A stretch of DNA of 64,000 nt from Flavobacteria bacterium BAL38 (GTDB taxonomy: Bacteria; Bacteroidota; Bacteroidia; Flavobacteriales; Flavobacteriaceae): positions 434,001 to 498,000 of the forward strand of contig AAXX01000002.1 of NCBI GenBank assembly GCA_000169355.1. Direction: 5' to 3'. A program made the translations under genes and the position numbers. A model generated the notes under the pieces. It was not told the DNA's origin. It searched no databases and worked only from the letters and a program-made list of their open reading frames with translations. This document shows positions 10,619 to 19,600 of this stretch, one piece after another (the stretch's first letter is position 1; each line of letters starts with the position of its first letter).

Positions 10619-10988
10619 AATTTATTAAGCTTTTAAGTAAATCAGGTTGACTTGTAATTTTATCCATTTGACTTGGAGTAAGTGTCGCTCTTAATTTAGC
10701 TTCAATTTGCTCGCTGATTTGATTTTTTTCATTTTCGTTTTTAGCTAAACTGAATTGATTGTGCTTGTAAAAAAACAACCCATTTAAATCTTTTGCCATT
10801 TGTTGGTCTAATTGTAATAATTTTACCAATTTATAAGTGTCTTTTTTTGCTAAATCATTAAAATCAACTTTTGTTGTTTCAACAGAAGTAATTTTTTTTT
10901 CTTGAGAATTAGATTTTTTAACATCTTGAGCATTAGCCGTCATAGAAACGCTAATAAACAATACAAATGCAGCGATTATTTTTTTCAT
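10617..10988 (-). CDS. Small secreted or periplasmic protein of unknown function
   Basis: A 123-residue protein with a clear signal peptide (residues 1-20, ending ANAQ). The mature part is short, charged and probably helical, with ATLTPSQMDKI near the C-terminus. That resembles the LTxxQ segments of Spy/CpxP-like periplasmic proteins, but the similarity is weak. The upstream neighbour is another small secreted helical protein with a clearer version of the same features. Function unknown. Start: ATG at 10988, preceded by a consensus promoter. Confidence 0.7.
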   Translation of the reverse strand: MKKIIAAFVLFISVSMTANAQDVKKSNSQEKKITSVETTKVDFNDLAKKDTYKLVKLLQLDQQMAKDLNGLFFYKHNQFSLAKNENEKNQISEQIEAKLRATLTPSQMDKITSQPDLLKSLIN

Positions 10989-11016
10989 GTTTGTGTAAAA
11001 TTTATTTTTAGTTTGT

Positions 11017-11047
11017 CAAATCTAAATTATTTTTAGAATAAAAACAA
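11017..11047 (-). promoter_or_regulatory. Consensus Bacteroidota promoter for the small secreted protein gene
   Basis: On the minus strand: TTG (11047-11045), a 20-nt spacer, then TAGATTTG (11024-11017). Both elements and the spacing fit the consensus. The start codon is 28 nt downstream of the -7 box. Confidence 0.7.
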
Positions 11048-11070
11048 AAAAAAATGATAATGTTTAGAAA

Positions 11071-11490
11071 TTATTCTTGATTTCCTTTTGCTTTTCTTTT
11101 AGATTTATCAATCATTGCTTTTCTGCTATTTTGTTTTTCTTCCCATTTTTTCATTTGTTCAGGGCTCAAAACTTTTTTCATTTTTGCTTTTAATTCAATT
11201 TGATTGTCTAAAACTTCCATCTGCTTTTTGTATTTTTCATTAGAAGTAAATTTTTTATCTTCTTCTTTTCTAGCCTTCATTTCGGTTTTAATAGCTTCTC
11301 TTTTTTTAGCTTCTTCTAATAATAATGCTTTAACATCTTTTTGTTGATTAGCATTTAAATCTAAATCAAGTGTCATTCGTTTAGTTTGAAGTTCAGCTAC
11401 CTGATCAGGTGTTAATTCTTGAAATTTTTTGTTTTGAGCAAATGTTAAGCTACTTAATGTAAGCGCTACAACTAAAATAAGTTTTTTCAT
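11071..11490 (-). CDS. Spy/CpxP-like secreted helical protein
   Basis: A 139-residue protein with signal peptide MKKLILVVALTLSSLTFAQ (cleavage near residue 19). The mature protein is rich in Lys and Glu and predicted helical. It carries two LTxxQ-like elements: ELTPDQVAELQ near the start and VLSPEQMKKWEE near the end. This is typical of small Bacteroidota periplasmic proteins related to Spy/CpxP, which bind unfolded proteins or sense envelope stress in other bacteria. Here that role is inferred only. It lies between two other secreted-protein genes on the same strand. Confidence 0.75.
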   Translation of the reverse strand: MKKLILVVALTLSSLTFAQNKKFQELTPDQVAELQTKRMTLDLDLNANQQKDVKALLLEEAKKREAIKTEMKARKEEDKKFTSNEKYKKQMEVLDNQIELKAKMKKVLSPEQMKKWEEKQNSRKAMIDKSKRKAKGNQE

Positions 11491-11581
11491 AATTTGTGTA
11501 TTTTTATGTTTTCTATATATAAGACTATGTAAATGTAAAAAAGTTTAATTTTTGTAAAAAAGTTTTTAAAATAATTCGTTT

Positions 11582-13111
11582 TTAAAATTTCAAATAACCG
11601 TATCGAGCAGAATTACCGCAACGAGAACGAACAATGTAAGTGTTTTCATCAACCGGAATGGCAACAGATAAATCTAATTCATAACAAAAGTTGTATGTTT
11701 TTCCTACTCCCGAATTTGGAATATCTTTAGTGCTAACTACTGCACCATCATTGTTAATAATGCTCATAATAGCAAAACGGCTATTGCGAACAAAATATTT
11801 TGTATTCATATTAATGTCTCTCGAATTATTATAAATCAATACTAACTGATTGTTTCTAAAGAAATGCAAGTATTTTACATGATCGCCATTGTCGTTTGTG
11901 GTTCTTGGTTCTTCGTTTTTAATTCTGCTAATCCAATCTAATTTTCCACTGGTAGCATCTAGTTTAATAACGGTGAATCCAGTTGAAACATAAGAGTATT
12001 CTGTTGGTCTTTCTAATGGTTTAGAAGGGTCTGGTGCAGGTAAACGTTTAGATCCTGTGTATATTTCATTGAAAAGTAACCAAAATTTGTTGTCTTTTAA
12101 AATTATTTCTTCAAGGTTTATATTGTTTTGTTTTTCTAAAGCTATTTTTTCATTTAAAACTACTTTTCCATCAGCATCAAAATGCATTAAGAGTAACGAG
12201 TTTGTTGGGTTTGCTTCAGGTAAAGCACCGCCTAAATCTATGCCTACTTTTCGTTTGCCATCGCTAATACCTCCAATAAAATAGTTTCCATTATCCGTTT
12301 CTTTCCATTTAAATTGAGAAACTTGAAAATCTAAATCTTGTTTTAAATTATGTTCAACAACGTTTTGTGTCTTAGAATCCCAGTAAAACAAGGATTTGTA
12401 GGGTTTCATTTTTGGTAAATCAAGTTCTCTTACTATAGCTAAATTTCCATTATTTGAAACATGAACATCAATATTGAACGACTGTTTAGTAGTAAAAGCA
12501 AATTCGTGTTCAATACTTTTTACTATTTTAAAATTGGTATCTAAAACGTAAAGCGTAACTTTTTCGTTTAGTTTTTTATCTCCTGTAGGTCTTGATATAA
12601 CACCATAAAACTGTTTGTTTTCAGATTGTGCAATAAAGAAATCGCCAATATTAAACATGTTTTTTGCGGGCATTTTTGTTAAAAAAGTAGCTTTTGTTTT
12701 TGTTCCGGTATCAATATTTGCTTTTTGCGTAAAAAGTTCAAATTCTTTAGTTTCGCTATTGAATTCTGTTAAAAAATACACATAATCTTTTCCTGTTAAA
12801 TAAAAAAGATGTGTTAAGGTTTTCATGTTTTTACCCATCACAGGTTGTTCTAAACCTACAGAAAAATTATTTTCATCTTTTTCGAAATCATCATTAGGTG
12901 AAAAAATATCTACAAAAACATCTTTGTTGAAAATTTTATCGTTGTAAGCCGATTTTATTTTAAAGATGCGATTACCATCAAAATGATTTTGAATCGTAAA
13001 ATTTAATTCATTGTCAATAGACGAAGCGCTTTCACTCCAAGTAAACGTTGGTGTTTGAGCCAAAACAATAATGTTTTGAAACAAAATAATTAATAAACTT
13101 ATTTTTTTCAT
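11582..13111 (-). CDS. Secreted protein of unknown function, possibly beta-propeller
   Basis: A 509-residue protein with signal peptide MKKISLLIILFQNIIVLAQ. The mature protein is beta-rich, with repeated strand-turn units such as NGNYFIGGISDGKRKVG, KFWLLFNEIYTG and VTLYVLDTNFKIV, as expected for a propeller-like fold. I see no catalytic motif and no C-terminal T9SS sorting domain, so it is probably periplasmic or associated with the outer membrane. I do not recognise the family. It is first of three secreted-protein genes on this strand. Confidence 0.7.
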   Translation of the reverse strand: MKKISLLIILFQNIIVLAQTPTFTWSESASSIDNELNFTIQNHFDGNRIFKIKSAYNDKIFNKDVFVDIFSPNDDFEKDENNFSVGLEQPVMGKNMKTLTHLFYLTGKDYVYFLTEFNSETKEFELFTQKANIDTGTKTKATFLTKMPAKNMFNIGDFFIAQSENKQFYGVISRPTGDKKLNEKVTLYVLDTNFKIVKSIEHEFAFTTKQSFNIDVHVSNNGNLAIVRELDLPKMKPYKSLFYWDSKTQNVVEHNLKQDLDFQVSQFKWKETDNGNYFIGGISDGKRKVGIDLGGALPEANPTNSLLLMHFDADGKVVLNEKIALEKQNNINLEEIILKDNKFWLLFNEIYTGSKRLPAPDPSKPLERPTEYSYVSTGFTVIKLDATSGKLDWISRIKNEEPRTTNDNGDHVKYLHFFRNNQLVLIYNNSRDINMNTKYFVRNSRFAIMSIINNDGAVVSTKDIPNSGVGKTYNFCYELDLSVAIPVDENTYIVRSRCGNSARYGYLKF

Positions 13112-13141
13112 TTTTTTAAGAGAGTTGATTTTGGTAAATGT

Positions 13142-13172
13142 AAAAAAAAAGACTTCATTATTGAAGTCTTTT
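13142..13172 (-). terminator. lysS terminator
   Basis: A perfect 11-bp hairpin (13147-13157 with 13162-13172) with a T-run on the minus strand, lying 9 nt beyond the lysS stop codon. It separates lysS from the secreted-protein gene starting at 13111. Confidence 0.85.
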
Positions 13173-13180
13173 AATCTGAT

Positions 13181-14878
13181 TTATTTCCCTGTGTAAATAG
13201 CAATTTTGTTTTCGCCATTTACTTCTATTTTAAGTAAGCCATGTTTGCTAATGCCTTTACTGGCTGCATCCCATTTTTTTCCGCTTAATTCCGATTTTAT
13301 TTTTAAATCTCCAATCGAAATTCCTTCATTAGCTTTTAAAATTTCAATGATATGTTTTTCATCTTCTGTTAATTCAGGTCCTTTTTTCTCTGGACGCATT
13401 TGCGGGAAGAACAGCACTTCTTGAATAGAAGCATTATTGGTTAAAAACATAATTAAACGATCCATTCCAATTCCTAATCCAGAAGTTGGTGGCATTCCAT
13501 ATTCTAAAGCTCTTAAGAAATCTTCATCGATAATTCCGTTTGCTTCATCATCACCTTTCTCGGCTAAAGCCATTTGTGCTTCAAAACGCTCACGTTGGTC
13601 AATTGGGTCGTTTAATTCCGAATACGCATTTGCAATTTCTTTTCCACAAACCATCAATTCGAAGCGTTCTGTTAATTCTGGATTATCTCGGTGTGATTTA
13701 GACAAAGGCGACATTTCTTTAGGGTAATCAGTTATGAAAGTAGGTTGAATGAAGTTGCCTTCACATTTTTCACCAAAGATTTCATCAATTAACTTTCCTT
13801 TACCCATGGTATCGTTTACTTCAATTCCCATATATTTTGCTGCTTCAAATAATTCAGACTCAGTTTTTCCAGTAATATCGAAACCAGTGAATTGTTTGAT
13901 AGCATCGGTCATCGTAACTCTTGCATAAGGTGCCTTGAAGTTTACTTTATGTTCTCCAAAAGTAGCTTCAGTTGTTCCATTTACTTGATTAGCACAATAT
14001 TCTAGTAAATTTTCTGTCATTTCCATCATCCAGTTGTAGTCTTTATAGGCTACATAAATTTCCATTGCTGTAAATTCTGGATTGTGTGTTCTGTCCATTC
14101 CTTCGTTACGGAAGTTTTTCGAAAATTCGTAAACACCATCAAAACCACCAACGATTAATCTTTTTAAATATAATTCGTTAGCAATTCTCATATATAATGG
14201 AATGTCTAAGCTGTTATGATGTGTAATAAACGGTCTTGCAGCCGCTCCACCAGGAATCGATTGTAAAACCGGAGTTTCCACTTCCATATAACCTGCTTCA
14301 TTGAAAAAAGTTCTCATAGCAGTGAACAATTTTGTTCTTTTCATGAACACTTCTTTCACCTGCGGATTTACTACTAAATCCACGTAACGCATACGGTAAC
14401 GCAATTCAGGGTCAGTAAACGCATCAAATACATGTCCTTCCTCATCAGTTTTTGGTAACGGAAGCGGTTTTAATGTTTTGCTTAACATCTTAAAATCATC
14501 CACACGAATACACATAGCGCCAACTTTCGTCATGAATAATTCACCTTCAATTCCGATAAAATCTCCTAAATCAGTTAATTTTCTAAAAACCTGATTATAT
14601 AGTGTTTTGTCATCTCCAGGACAAAGTACATCTCTGTTAAAATATAACTGAATTCTTCCTTCACTATCTTGCAATTCGACAAACGAAGCTTTTCCCATAT
14701 CTCTATCGCTCATCATTCTTCCAGCCAAAATAACCTTCTTACCTTCTTCAAAATTTTCCTTCACCTGCTTTGAAGTGTGATTCACCGGAAATAAATCCGC
14801 TGGATAAGGGTTAATTCCAAGTTCGCGCAAAGCGTTTAGTTTGTCTCTTCTAATGATTTCTTGTTCCGAAAGTTGCAT
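13181..14878 (-). CDS. lysS: Lysyl-tRNA synthetase (class II) with C-terminal extension
   Basis: A 565-residue class II lysine-tRNA ligase, charging tRNA-Lys in the cytoplasm. An N-terminal OB-fold anticodon-binding domain occupies about residues 55-160. The catalytic core has motif 2 (FRNEGMDRTHNPEFTAMEIY) and motif 3 (GLGIGMDRLIMFL). The core ends near MRPEKKGPEL. About 60 further residues (TEDEKHIIEIL to the end) have the look of a small winged helix and make the protein longer than the roughly 505-residue E. coli enzyme. I recall similar lengths in other flavobacteria, so the extension is probably lineage-typical. A -7 box lies 19 nt upstream of the start. Confidence 0.97.
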   Translation of the reverse strand: MQLSEQEIIRRDKLNALRELGINPYPADLFPVNHTSKQVKENFEEGKKVILAGRMMSDRDMGKASFVELQDSEGRIQLYFNRDVLCPGDDKTLYNQVFRKLTDLGDFIGIEGELFMTKVGAMCIRVDDFKMLSKTLKPLPLPKTDEEGHVFDAFTDPELRYRMRYVDLVVNPQVKEVFMKRTKLFTAMRTFFNEAGYMEVETPVLQSIPGGAAARPFITHHNSLDIPLYMRIANELYLKRLIVGGFDGVYEFSKNFRNEGMDRTHNPEFTAMEIYVAYKDYNWMMEMTENLLEYCANQVNGTTEATFGEHKVNFKAPYARVTMTDAIKQFTGFDITGKTESELFEAAKYMGIEVNDTMGKGKLIDEIFGEKCEGNFIQPTFITDYPKEMSPLSKSHRDNPELTERFELMVCGKEIANAYSELNDPIDQRERFEAQMALAEKGDDEANGIIDEDFLRALEYGMPPTSGLGIGMDRLIMFLTNNASIQEVLFFPQMRPEKKGPELTEDEKHIIEILKANEGISIGDLKIKSELSGKKWDAASKGISKHGLLKIEVNGENKIAIYTGK

Positions 14879-14897
14879 AGTATTGTATTTAAGCGTG

Positions 14898-14905
14898 CAA
14901 AGATA
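14898..14905 (-). promoter_or_regulatory. -7 box of lysS
   Basis: TATCTTTG on the minus strand, 19 nt upstream of the lysS ATG. No clear TTG is seen at the expected -33 distance, because that space is filled by the AAGTTTAAA-type repeat. Confidence 0.6.
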
Positions 14906-14911
14906 GGTATT

Positions 14912-15000
14912 AGTTTAAAAGTTTAAAAGTTTAGGGGTTTAAAAGTTTAGAGTTTCAAGTTTTTCAACTTCCAGCATTCTTTATTCAGCTTCCATCATCA
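14912..15000. repeat. Degenerate word repeats between divergent lysS and lipB
   Basis: Two kinds of low-complexity repeat sit side by side. At 14912-14955, AGTTTAAA / AGTTTAGG words are repeated about four times. At 14968-15000 CTTCCAGC...CAGCTTCCATCATC follows. The 14-mer CAGCTTCCATCATC recurs exactly at 61489-61502 next to recF, and AGTTTAAA words recur at 55715-55790. They code for nothing and are typical spacer material in this window. Confidence 0.65.
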
Positions 15001-15012
15001 AAAAACTATTTG

Positions 15013-15020
15013 TATCTTTG
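15013..15020 (+). promoter_or_regulatory. -7 box of lipB
   Basis: TATCTTTG, a full consensus match. It contains an in-frame TTG (15018) that could be misread as the lipB start; the real ATG at 15051 lies 30 nt downstream. Confidence 0.6.
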
Positions 15021-15050
15021 CTTCACTTTTCAAAATACAACTTCTTACCT

Positions 15051-15746
15051 ATGAATAAAAAAGTCCAACTTCAAGATTTAGGAAATAAAGATTACAAAGA
15101 CACTTGGGATTATCAAGAAGAATTATTCAAAGAAATTGTAGATATTAAAGTTCAAAATAGGAGAGAGGAAACTTCATTTGCTACTCCAAACTACTTTTTA
15201 TATGTGGAACATCCGCATGTTTACACATTAGGAAAAAGTGGTGATGTGTCTAATTTATTACTTTCCGAAAAACAATTAGAAACAAAAGGAGCTACTTTTT
15301 ATAAAATTAATAGAGGTGGCGATATTACATATCACGGTCCAGGTCAAATAGTAGGCTATCCGATTTTAGATTTAGAGAATTTTTTTACTGACATTCATAA
15401 ATATTTACGATTCTTAGAAGAGGCCATTATTCTAACTTTAGCTGAATACGGTTTACACGGAACTAGAAGCGAAGGAGAAACCGGAGTTTGGTTTGATGTT
15501 GGTACGCCATTTGCAAGAAAGATTTGCGCCATGGGAGTTAGAGCTTCGCGTTGGGTAACCATGCACGGTTTTGCTTTAAACGTAAATGCTGATTTAGGTT
15601 ATTTTGACAATATAATTCCATGTGGTATAAAAGGTAAAGCTGTAACTTCTATGCATGCTGAATTAAACCGCCATATTGAAGAGCAAGAAGTAAAAGAGAA
15701 AATTCTAAAACATTTTCAAAATTTGTTTGAAGCGAATGTTTTATAG
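15051..15746 (+). CDS. lipB: Octanoyltransferase
   Basis: A 231-residue lipoyl(octanoyl) transferase. It moves octanoyl from acyl carrier protein to lipoyl domains; lipA (55816-56691) then inserts sulfur. The BPL/LipB fold shows GGDITYHGPGQIVGYPILDL, the lysine in RKICAMGVRASRWV and the acyl-accepting cysteine in NIIPCGIKGKAVTS. The start at 15051 (MNKKVQLQDLG) is preferred because the upstream in-frame TTG overlaps the promoter. It is convergent with rnhB, and its stop codon overlaps a large hairpin. Confidence 0.96.
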   Translation: MNKKVQLQDLGNKDYKDTWDYQEELFKEIVDIKVQNRREETSFATPNYFLYVEHPHVYTLGKSGDVSNLLLSEKQLETKGATFYKINRGGDITYHGPGQIVGYPILDLENFFTDIHKYLRFLEEAIILTLAEYGLHGTRSEGETGVWFDVGTPFARKICAMGVRASRWVTMHGFALNVNADLGYFDNIIPCGIKGKAVTSMHAELNRHIEEQEVKEKILKHFQNLFEANVL

Positions 15747-15827
15747 TTTTCAGTGTTCAGTCACAGTTTTCAGAAGTGTTTTTTGAATACCACAGCCAAC
15801 TGCGACTGAAAACTGCGACTGAAAACT
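15745..15827. terminator. Large imperfect hairpin made of ACTGCGACTGAAAACT repeats, between lipB and rnhB
   Basis: Outer arms (15745-15754 with 15818-15827) and inner arms (15764-15773 with 15806-15815) both pair perfectly over 10 bp. Being symmetrical between convergent genes, it may act as a bidirectional terminator, although a T-run is lacking. The right arm repeats AACTGCGACTGAAAACT twice in tandem. The 18-mer at 15798-15815 recurs exactly in the rpoB-rpoC spacer (41594-41611). Confidence 0.6.
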
Positions 15828-16487
15828 TTAAAATTCCAATTCCAGTTGCTCAGGTAATAATCGAAAACTCATTCGGTGATATTTGCAAGCGCCATATTTT
15901 TTGATAGCCTCTCTGTGTTCAACAGTAGGGTAACCTTTGTTTTTTTTCCAATTATACATTGGAAATTCTTCATGAATTGCGTCCATGTAATCGTCTCGGT
16001 ATGTTTTTGCTAAAACAGAAGCTGCTGCAATACTTAAATATTTAGCATCACCTTTAACTATGCTTGTATTGGGTATCGATTTTAAAAACTGAATTTCTTC
16101 TTCAGAAAAGATTTTTCCAGTTTTTTGTTTCATGCCTAATTTTCCATTCAATGGCCTATTACCATCTACTATGATATATTCTGGTTTAGTATTAAGTTGT
16201 AAAATAGATTTTTGCATGGCTTTCATGGAAGCATTAAGAATATTGATTTCGTCTATTTCGTTTGAAAAAATATGAGTTACTGCATAAGAAATTGCAAGTT
16301 CTTCTAGAATAGGTCTAAGTTTTTTTCTGTTTTTTTCAGAAAGTTGTTTGGAGTCATTTAATAGTGTGTTTTCAAAATGTTCCGGTAATAAAATAGCAGC
16401 GGCGGTTACTGGGCCAGCTAAACAACCTCTTCCGGCTTCGTCGGTTCCAATTTCTAATGTTAAATTACTGTAACTTTTGCTTAACAT
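15828..16487 (-). CDS. rnhB: Ribonuclease HII
   Basis: A 219-residue RNase HII, removing ribonucleotides and RNA primers from [16 protein letters not shown] near the N-terminus supplies the first Asp and Glu. The Asp in [11 protein letters not shown] and the aspartates of the following segment complete the metal site, and [12 protein letters not shown] is conserved. The start was set at 16487 (MLSKSYSN). The upstream in-frame TTG at 16502 lies in a TATTTTTG -7 box and is unlikely to be translated. Confidence 0.96.
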   Translation of the reverse strand: MLSKSYSNLTLEIGTDEAGRGCLAGPVTAAAILLPEHFENTLLNDSKQLSEKNRKKLRPILEELAISYAVTHIFSNEIDEINILNASMKAMQKSILQLNTKPEYIIVDGNRPLNGKLGMKQKTGKIFSEEEIQFLKSIPNTSIVKGDAKYLSIAAASVLAKTYRDDYMDAIHEEFPMYNWKKNKGYPTVEHREAIKKYGACKYHRMSFRLLPEQLELEF

Positions 16488-16499
16488 ACTTTTTTTTGA

Positions 16500-16507
16500 C
16501 AAAAATA
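16500..16507 (-). promoter_or_regulatory. -7 box of rnhB
   Basis: TATTTTTG on the minus strand, 12 nt upstream of the chosen rnhB ATG, implying a very short leader. No TTG at a good -33 distance was seen. Confidence 0.5.
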
Positions 16508-16610
16508 TAATTTTATACGCAACCTTTATGCGATATTTTCATCTTAAGTAAGAGAAACTTCCGTAAAATGTTTTTTTAAAACAAAAACTTTAACAAAAAT
16601 AAATTAGTAA

Positions 16611-16664
16611 TATTCCGAAGTATTATTTGTTTATTTAAGAAATAATTAAGAAGTTTGCGGAATA
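16611..16664 (+). promoter_or_regulatory. Nested inverted repeats around a putative promoter of the SusC operon
   Basis: TATTCCG (16611-16617) pairs with CGGAATA (16658-16664). Inside them ATTATTT (16622-16628) pairs with AAATAAT (16640-16646). A possible promoter, TTG at 16627 with a 20-nt spacer and GAAGTTTG at 16650-16657, sits between the outer arms. The right arm would cover the transcription start. This fits an operator for a DNA-binding regulator, or less likely a leader RNA structure; no regulator gene is adjacent. Confidence 0.4.
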
Positions 16665-16685
16665 ACTAACTCAAATAAATTTAAT

Positions 16686-19600
16686 ATGAGATCGAAGTTC
16701 AAATGGATTTTTACGCTTTTAGTAGCGTTTACGATGCAGTTTTCGTTCGCGCAAGAGAAAACTGTTACAGGTGTAGTTTCTGACGAACTAGGCCCAATTG
16801 CAGGTGCTAACGTTGTTGTTGAAGGAACAACTCGTGGTACTACAACTGATTTTGATGGTAACTATACTATCAAAGCTAAGCAAGGTGAAGCTTTAGTAAT
16901 TACTTACACAGGTAAAAAACCTGCTAAGATTGTTATTGCTGCTGCTAATTCTTACAACGTATTATTGAAAGATGATGTTGTACAAGGTGTAGATGTTATT
17001 GTTGTAGGTTACGGTAAAACCTCAAAAGAAGCATTTACAGGTACAGCAACTCAATTAGTTAAAGAAAATTTAGAAGCTAAAACGGTTTCAAATATTTCTC
17101 AAGCTTTAAGAGGTGAGGTTGCCGGAGTTAACGTAATTACTGGTTCAGGTGCTCCTGGTAGCGATGCAACTATTCGTATTCGTGGTTTTGGTTCTGTTAA
17201 TGGGAATCAAGCTCCTTTGTACGTAGTTGATGGTGCGCCTTATAGTAGTGATATCAGTGCGATTAATCCTGCTGATATTGAAAATATCACAGTTTTAAAA
17301 GATGCAGCTGCAACTTCGATCTACGGATCTAGAGGGGCAAATGGTGTTATCTTGGTTACTACAAAACAAGGTAAAGCTGGTAAAACTTTGGTTTCTGTTG
17401 ATTTTAAAACAAGTATCAACTCTTTAATGTTACCTAACTATGATGTTATTGATTCTCCAGAAGAGTATATCGAAACGTCTTGGAGTTCGTTAAAAACTAA
17501 AGGTATGTTGTTAGGTTATTTAGATCCAGTATCTTATGCTAATTCTAATTTATATGGTGATGGTACAGGTGAAACTATCAACAGTCAATATAACATTTGG
17601 AATGTTGATGGTTCTCAGTTAATTGATCCTGCTACTGGAAAAGTTGCTAATGGAGTGGCTAGAAGATATAATCCGGCTAAATGGTCAGATGCTGCTTTTG
17701 GTACAGGTTATAGAAGTGAAGCTAATGTTCAGTTTAGCGGTGGTAATGGTGATACTCGTTATTCAACTTCTTTTGGTTATTTAGATGATCAAGGATACGC
17801 TATTAATTCAAGTTACAAACGTTATACTGCAAGAATTAATTTAGAGCACAAGCCAAAAGAATGGTTAAGAGTAGGTGGTAATATGGCTTATACAGGAGCT
17901 AGATATACTAATTCATCTGATAGTGAAGGTTCTGCTGGTTCTTCTGGAAATATCTTTGCTTTGTCAAATACAACTCCTGCTATTTATGATTTATACCTAA
18001 GAGATACTGCTGGTAATTTAGTTGCTGATCCAATTTTTGGAGGTAGTCAATATGATTACGGAAGTATTTATGGACGTAGAGCTTGGAATAGTACTAATGG
18101 TATTGCTGATGCTTACTATGACTTATCTCAAACTGATGCTACTACTTTATTGGGTAACTTCAATTTTGCAGTTGATTTGACTAAATCTTTAACTTTTGAA
18201 ACTCGTTACAGTGGTCAATATCAACAATTTGATGGTTCTTCTAGAAGTAATCCTTATTATGGAGGTTTTGCTGCTGATTATGGTGCTTTATTTAAAGATG
18301 TAAGTTCTACAGTAAATCAAAATTTCTTACAGTTATTACGTTACAGTAAAACTTTTGAAAATCATAGTTTAGAAGTTTTTGCTGCTCATGAGTCTACATC
18401 AAATACTTTTAAAGATTTTAATGCTGCTGCAACTGGAGCAATTTTACCTAACACGTTAGATTTATCTCAATATACTTCAGCTTATGGTAGAGCTTCTTCT
18501 TATTCTCAAAGATGGACTATAGATTCTTATTTTGGTCAGTTAAACTATAACTACAACCAAAAATATTTCTTAACAGGTTCTGTAAGAAGAGATGGTTCTT
18601 CTCGTTTTATCAACAATAAATGGGGAACTTTTGGTTCTGCAGGTTTAGGTTGGATTGTTTCTAAAGAAGATTTCATGTCTAAATTTAGTTTTATAGACTT
18701 CTTGAAATTAAAAGCTAGTTACGGTTTAATTGGTGATCAAGGTACAAGTTTACAATATGGATGGCAACTTTCATCTATTAACCAAACTCCAAACGGTGAT
18801 TATTCATTTACTGAAAGTTCAACTTTAGCTAATCCTGATTTAACTTGGGAAACTTCTAAAATTGCACAAGTTGGTTTAGAGTCTTCATGGTTTAACAATA
18901 GTTTAGATGTTAATGTTGACTATTATGTAAAAAACACTGAGAATTTATTCTTTACACAAACATTACCTCCTTTCATTGGTTATACAACTATGCAAATTAA
19001 TGATGGTCAGTTACGTAATAGTGGTATCGAGTTTGATGTTATGGGTCATATTTTAAAAGCTAAAACTTCTGATGATTTAAAATTATCTGTTGGTTTTAAC
19101 GGGGAGATATTGAAAAATGAAATCACTCAAATGCCAACGGATGTATTTACTGGTGAGAAAAAAGTCTTAGATGGTAGATTATCTGAAGGTCATTCATTAT
19201 ATGATTGGTATTTACGTGAGTGGGCTGGTGTTGATCCTGCTACAGGAGCTGGTTTATGGAATTTATACTATAATGATATAAATGACAATGGTGTTTTTGA
19301 TAATGGTGATGCTCCAATTGGTAGTATGACTATTTACATGAACGATAATCCAGATGCTAAAGTTTTAAAAACTACAACAACTAATTATTCTCAAGCAACT
19401 CAAAAATATACTGGAAAATCTGCTATTCCTAAGGTTAGAGGTTCATTCCGTTTAAATGCTGCTTACAAGAATTTTGATTTAACTGCTCAGTTCAGTTATA
19501 GTATTGGTGGTCATATCTACGATAATGGTTATGCTCAATTAATGGATAACTCTGATTTAATTGGTGCTAATAACTGGCATAGAGATATTCACAATGCATG

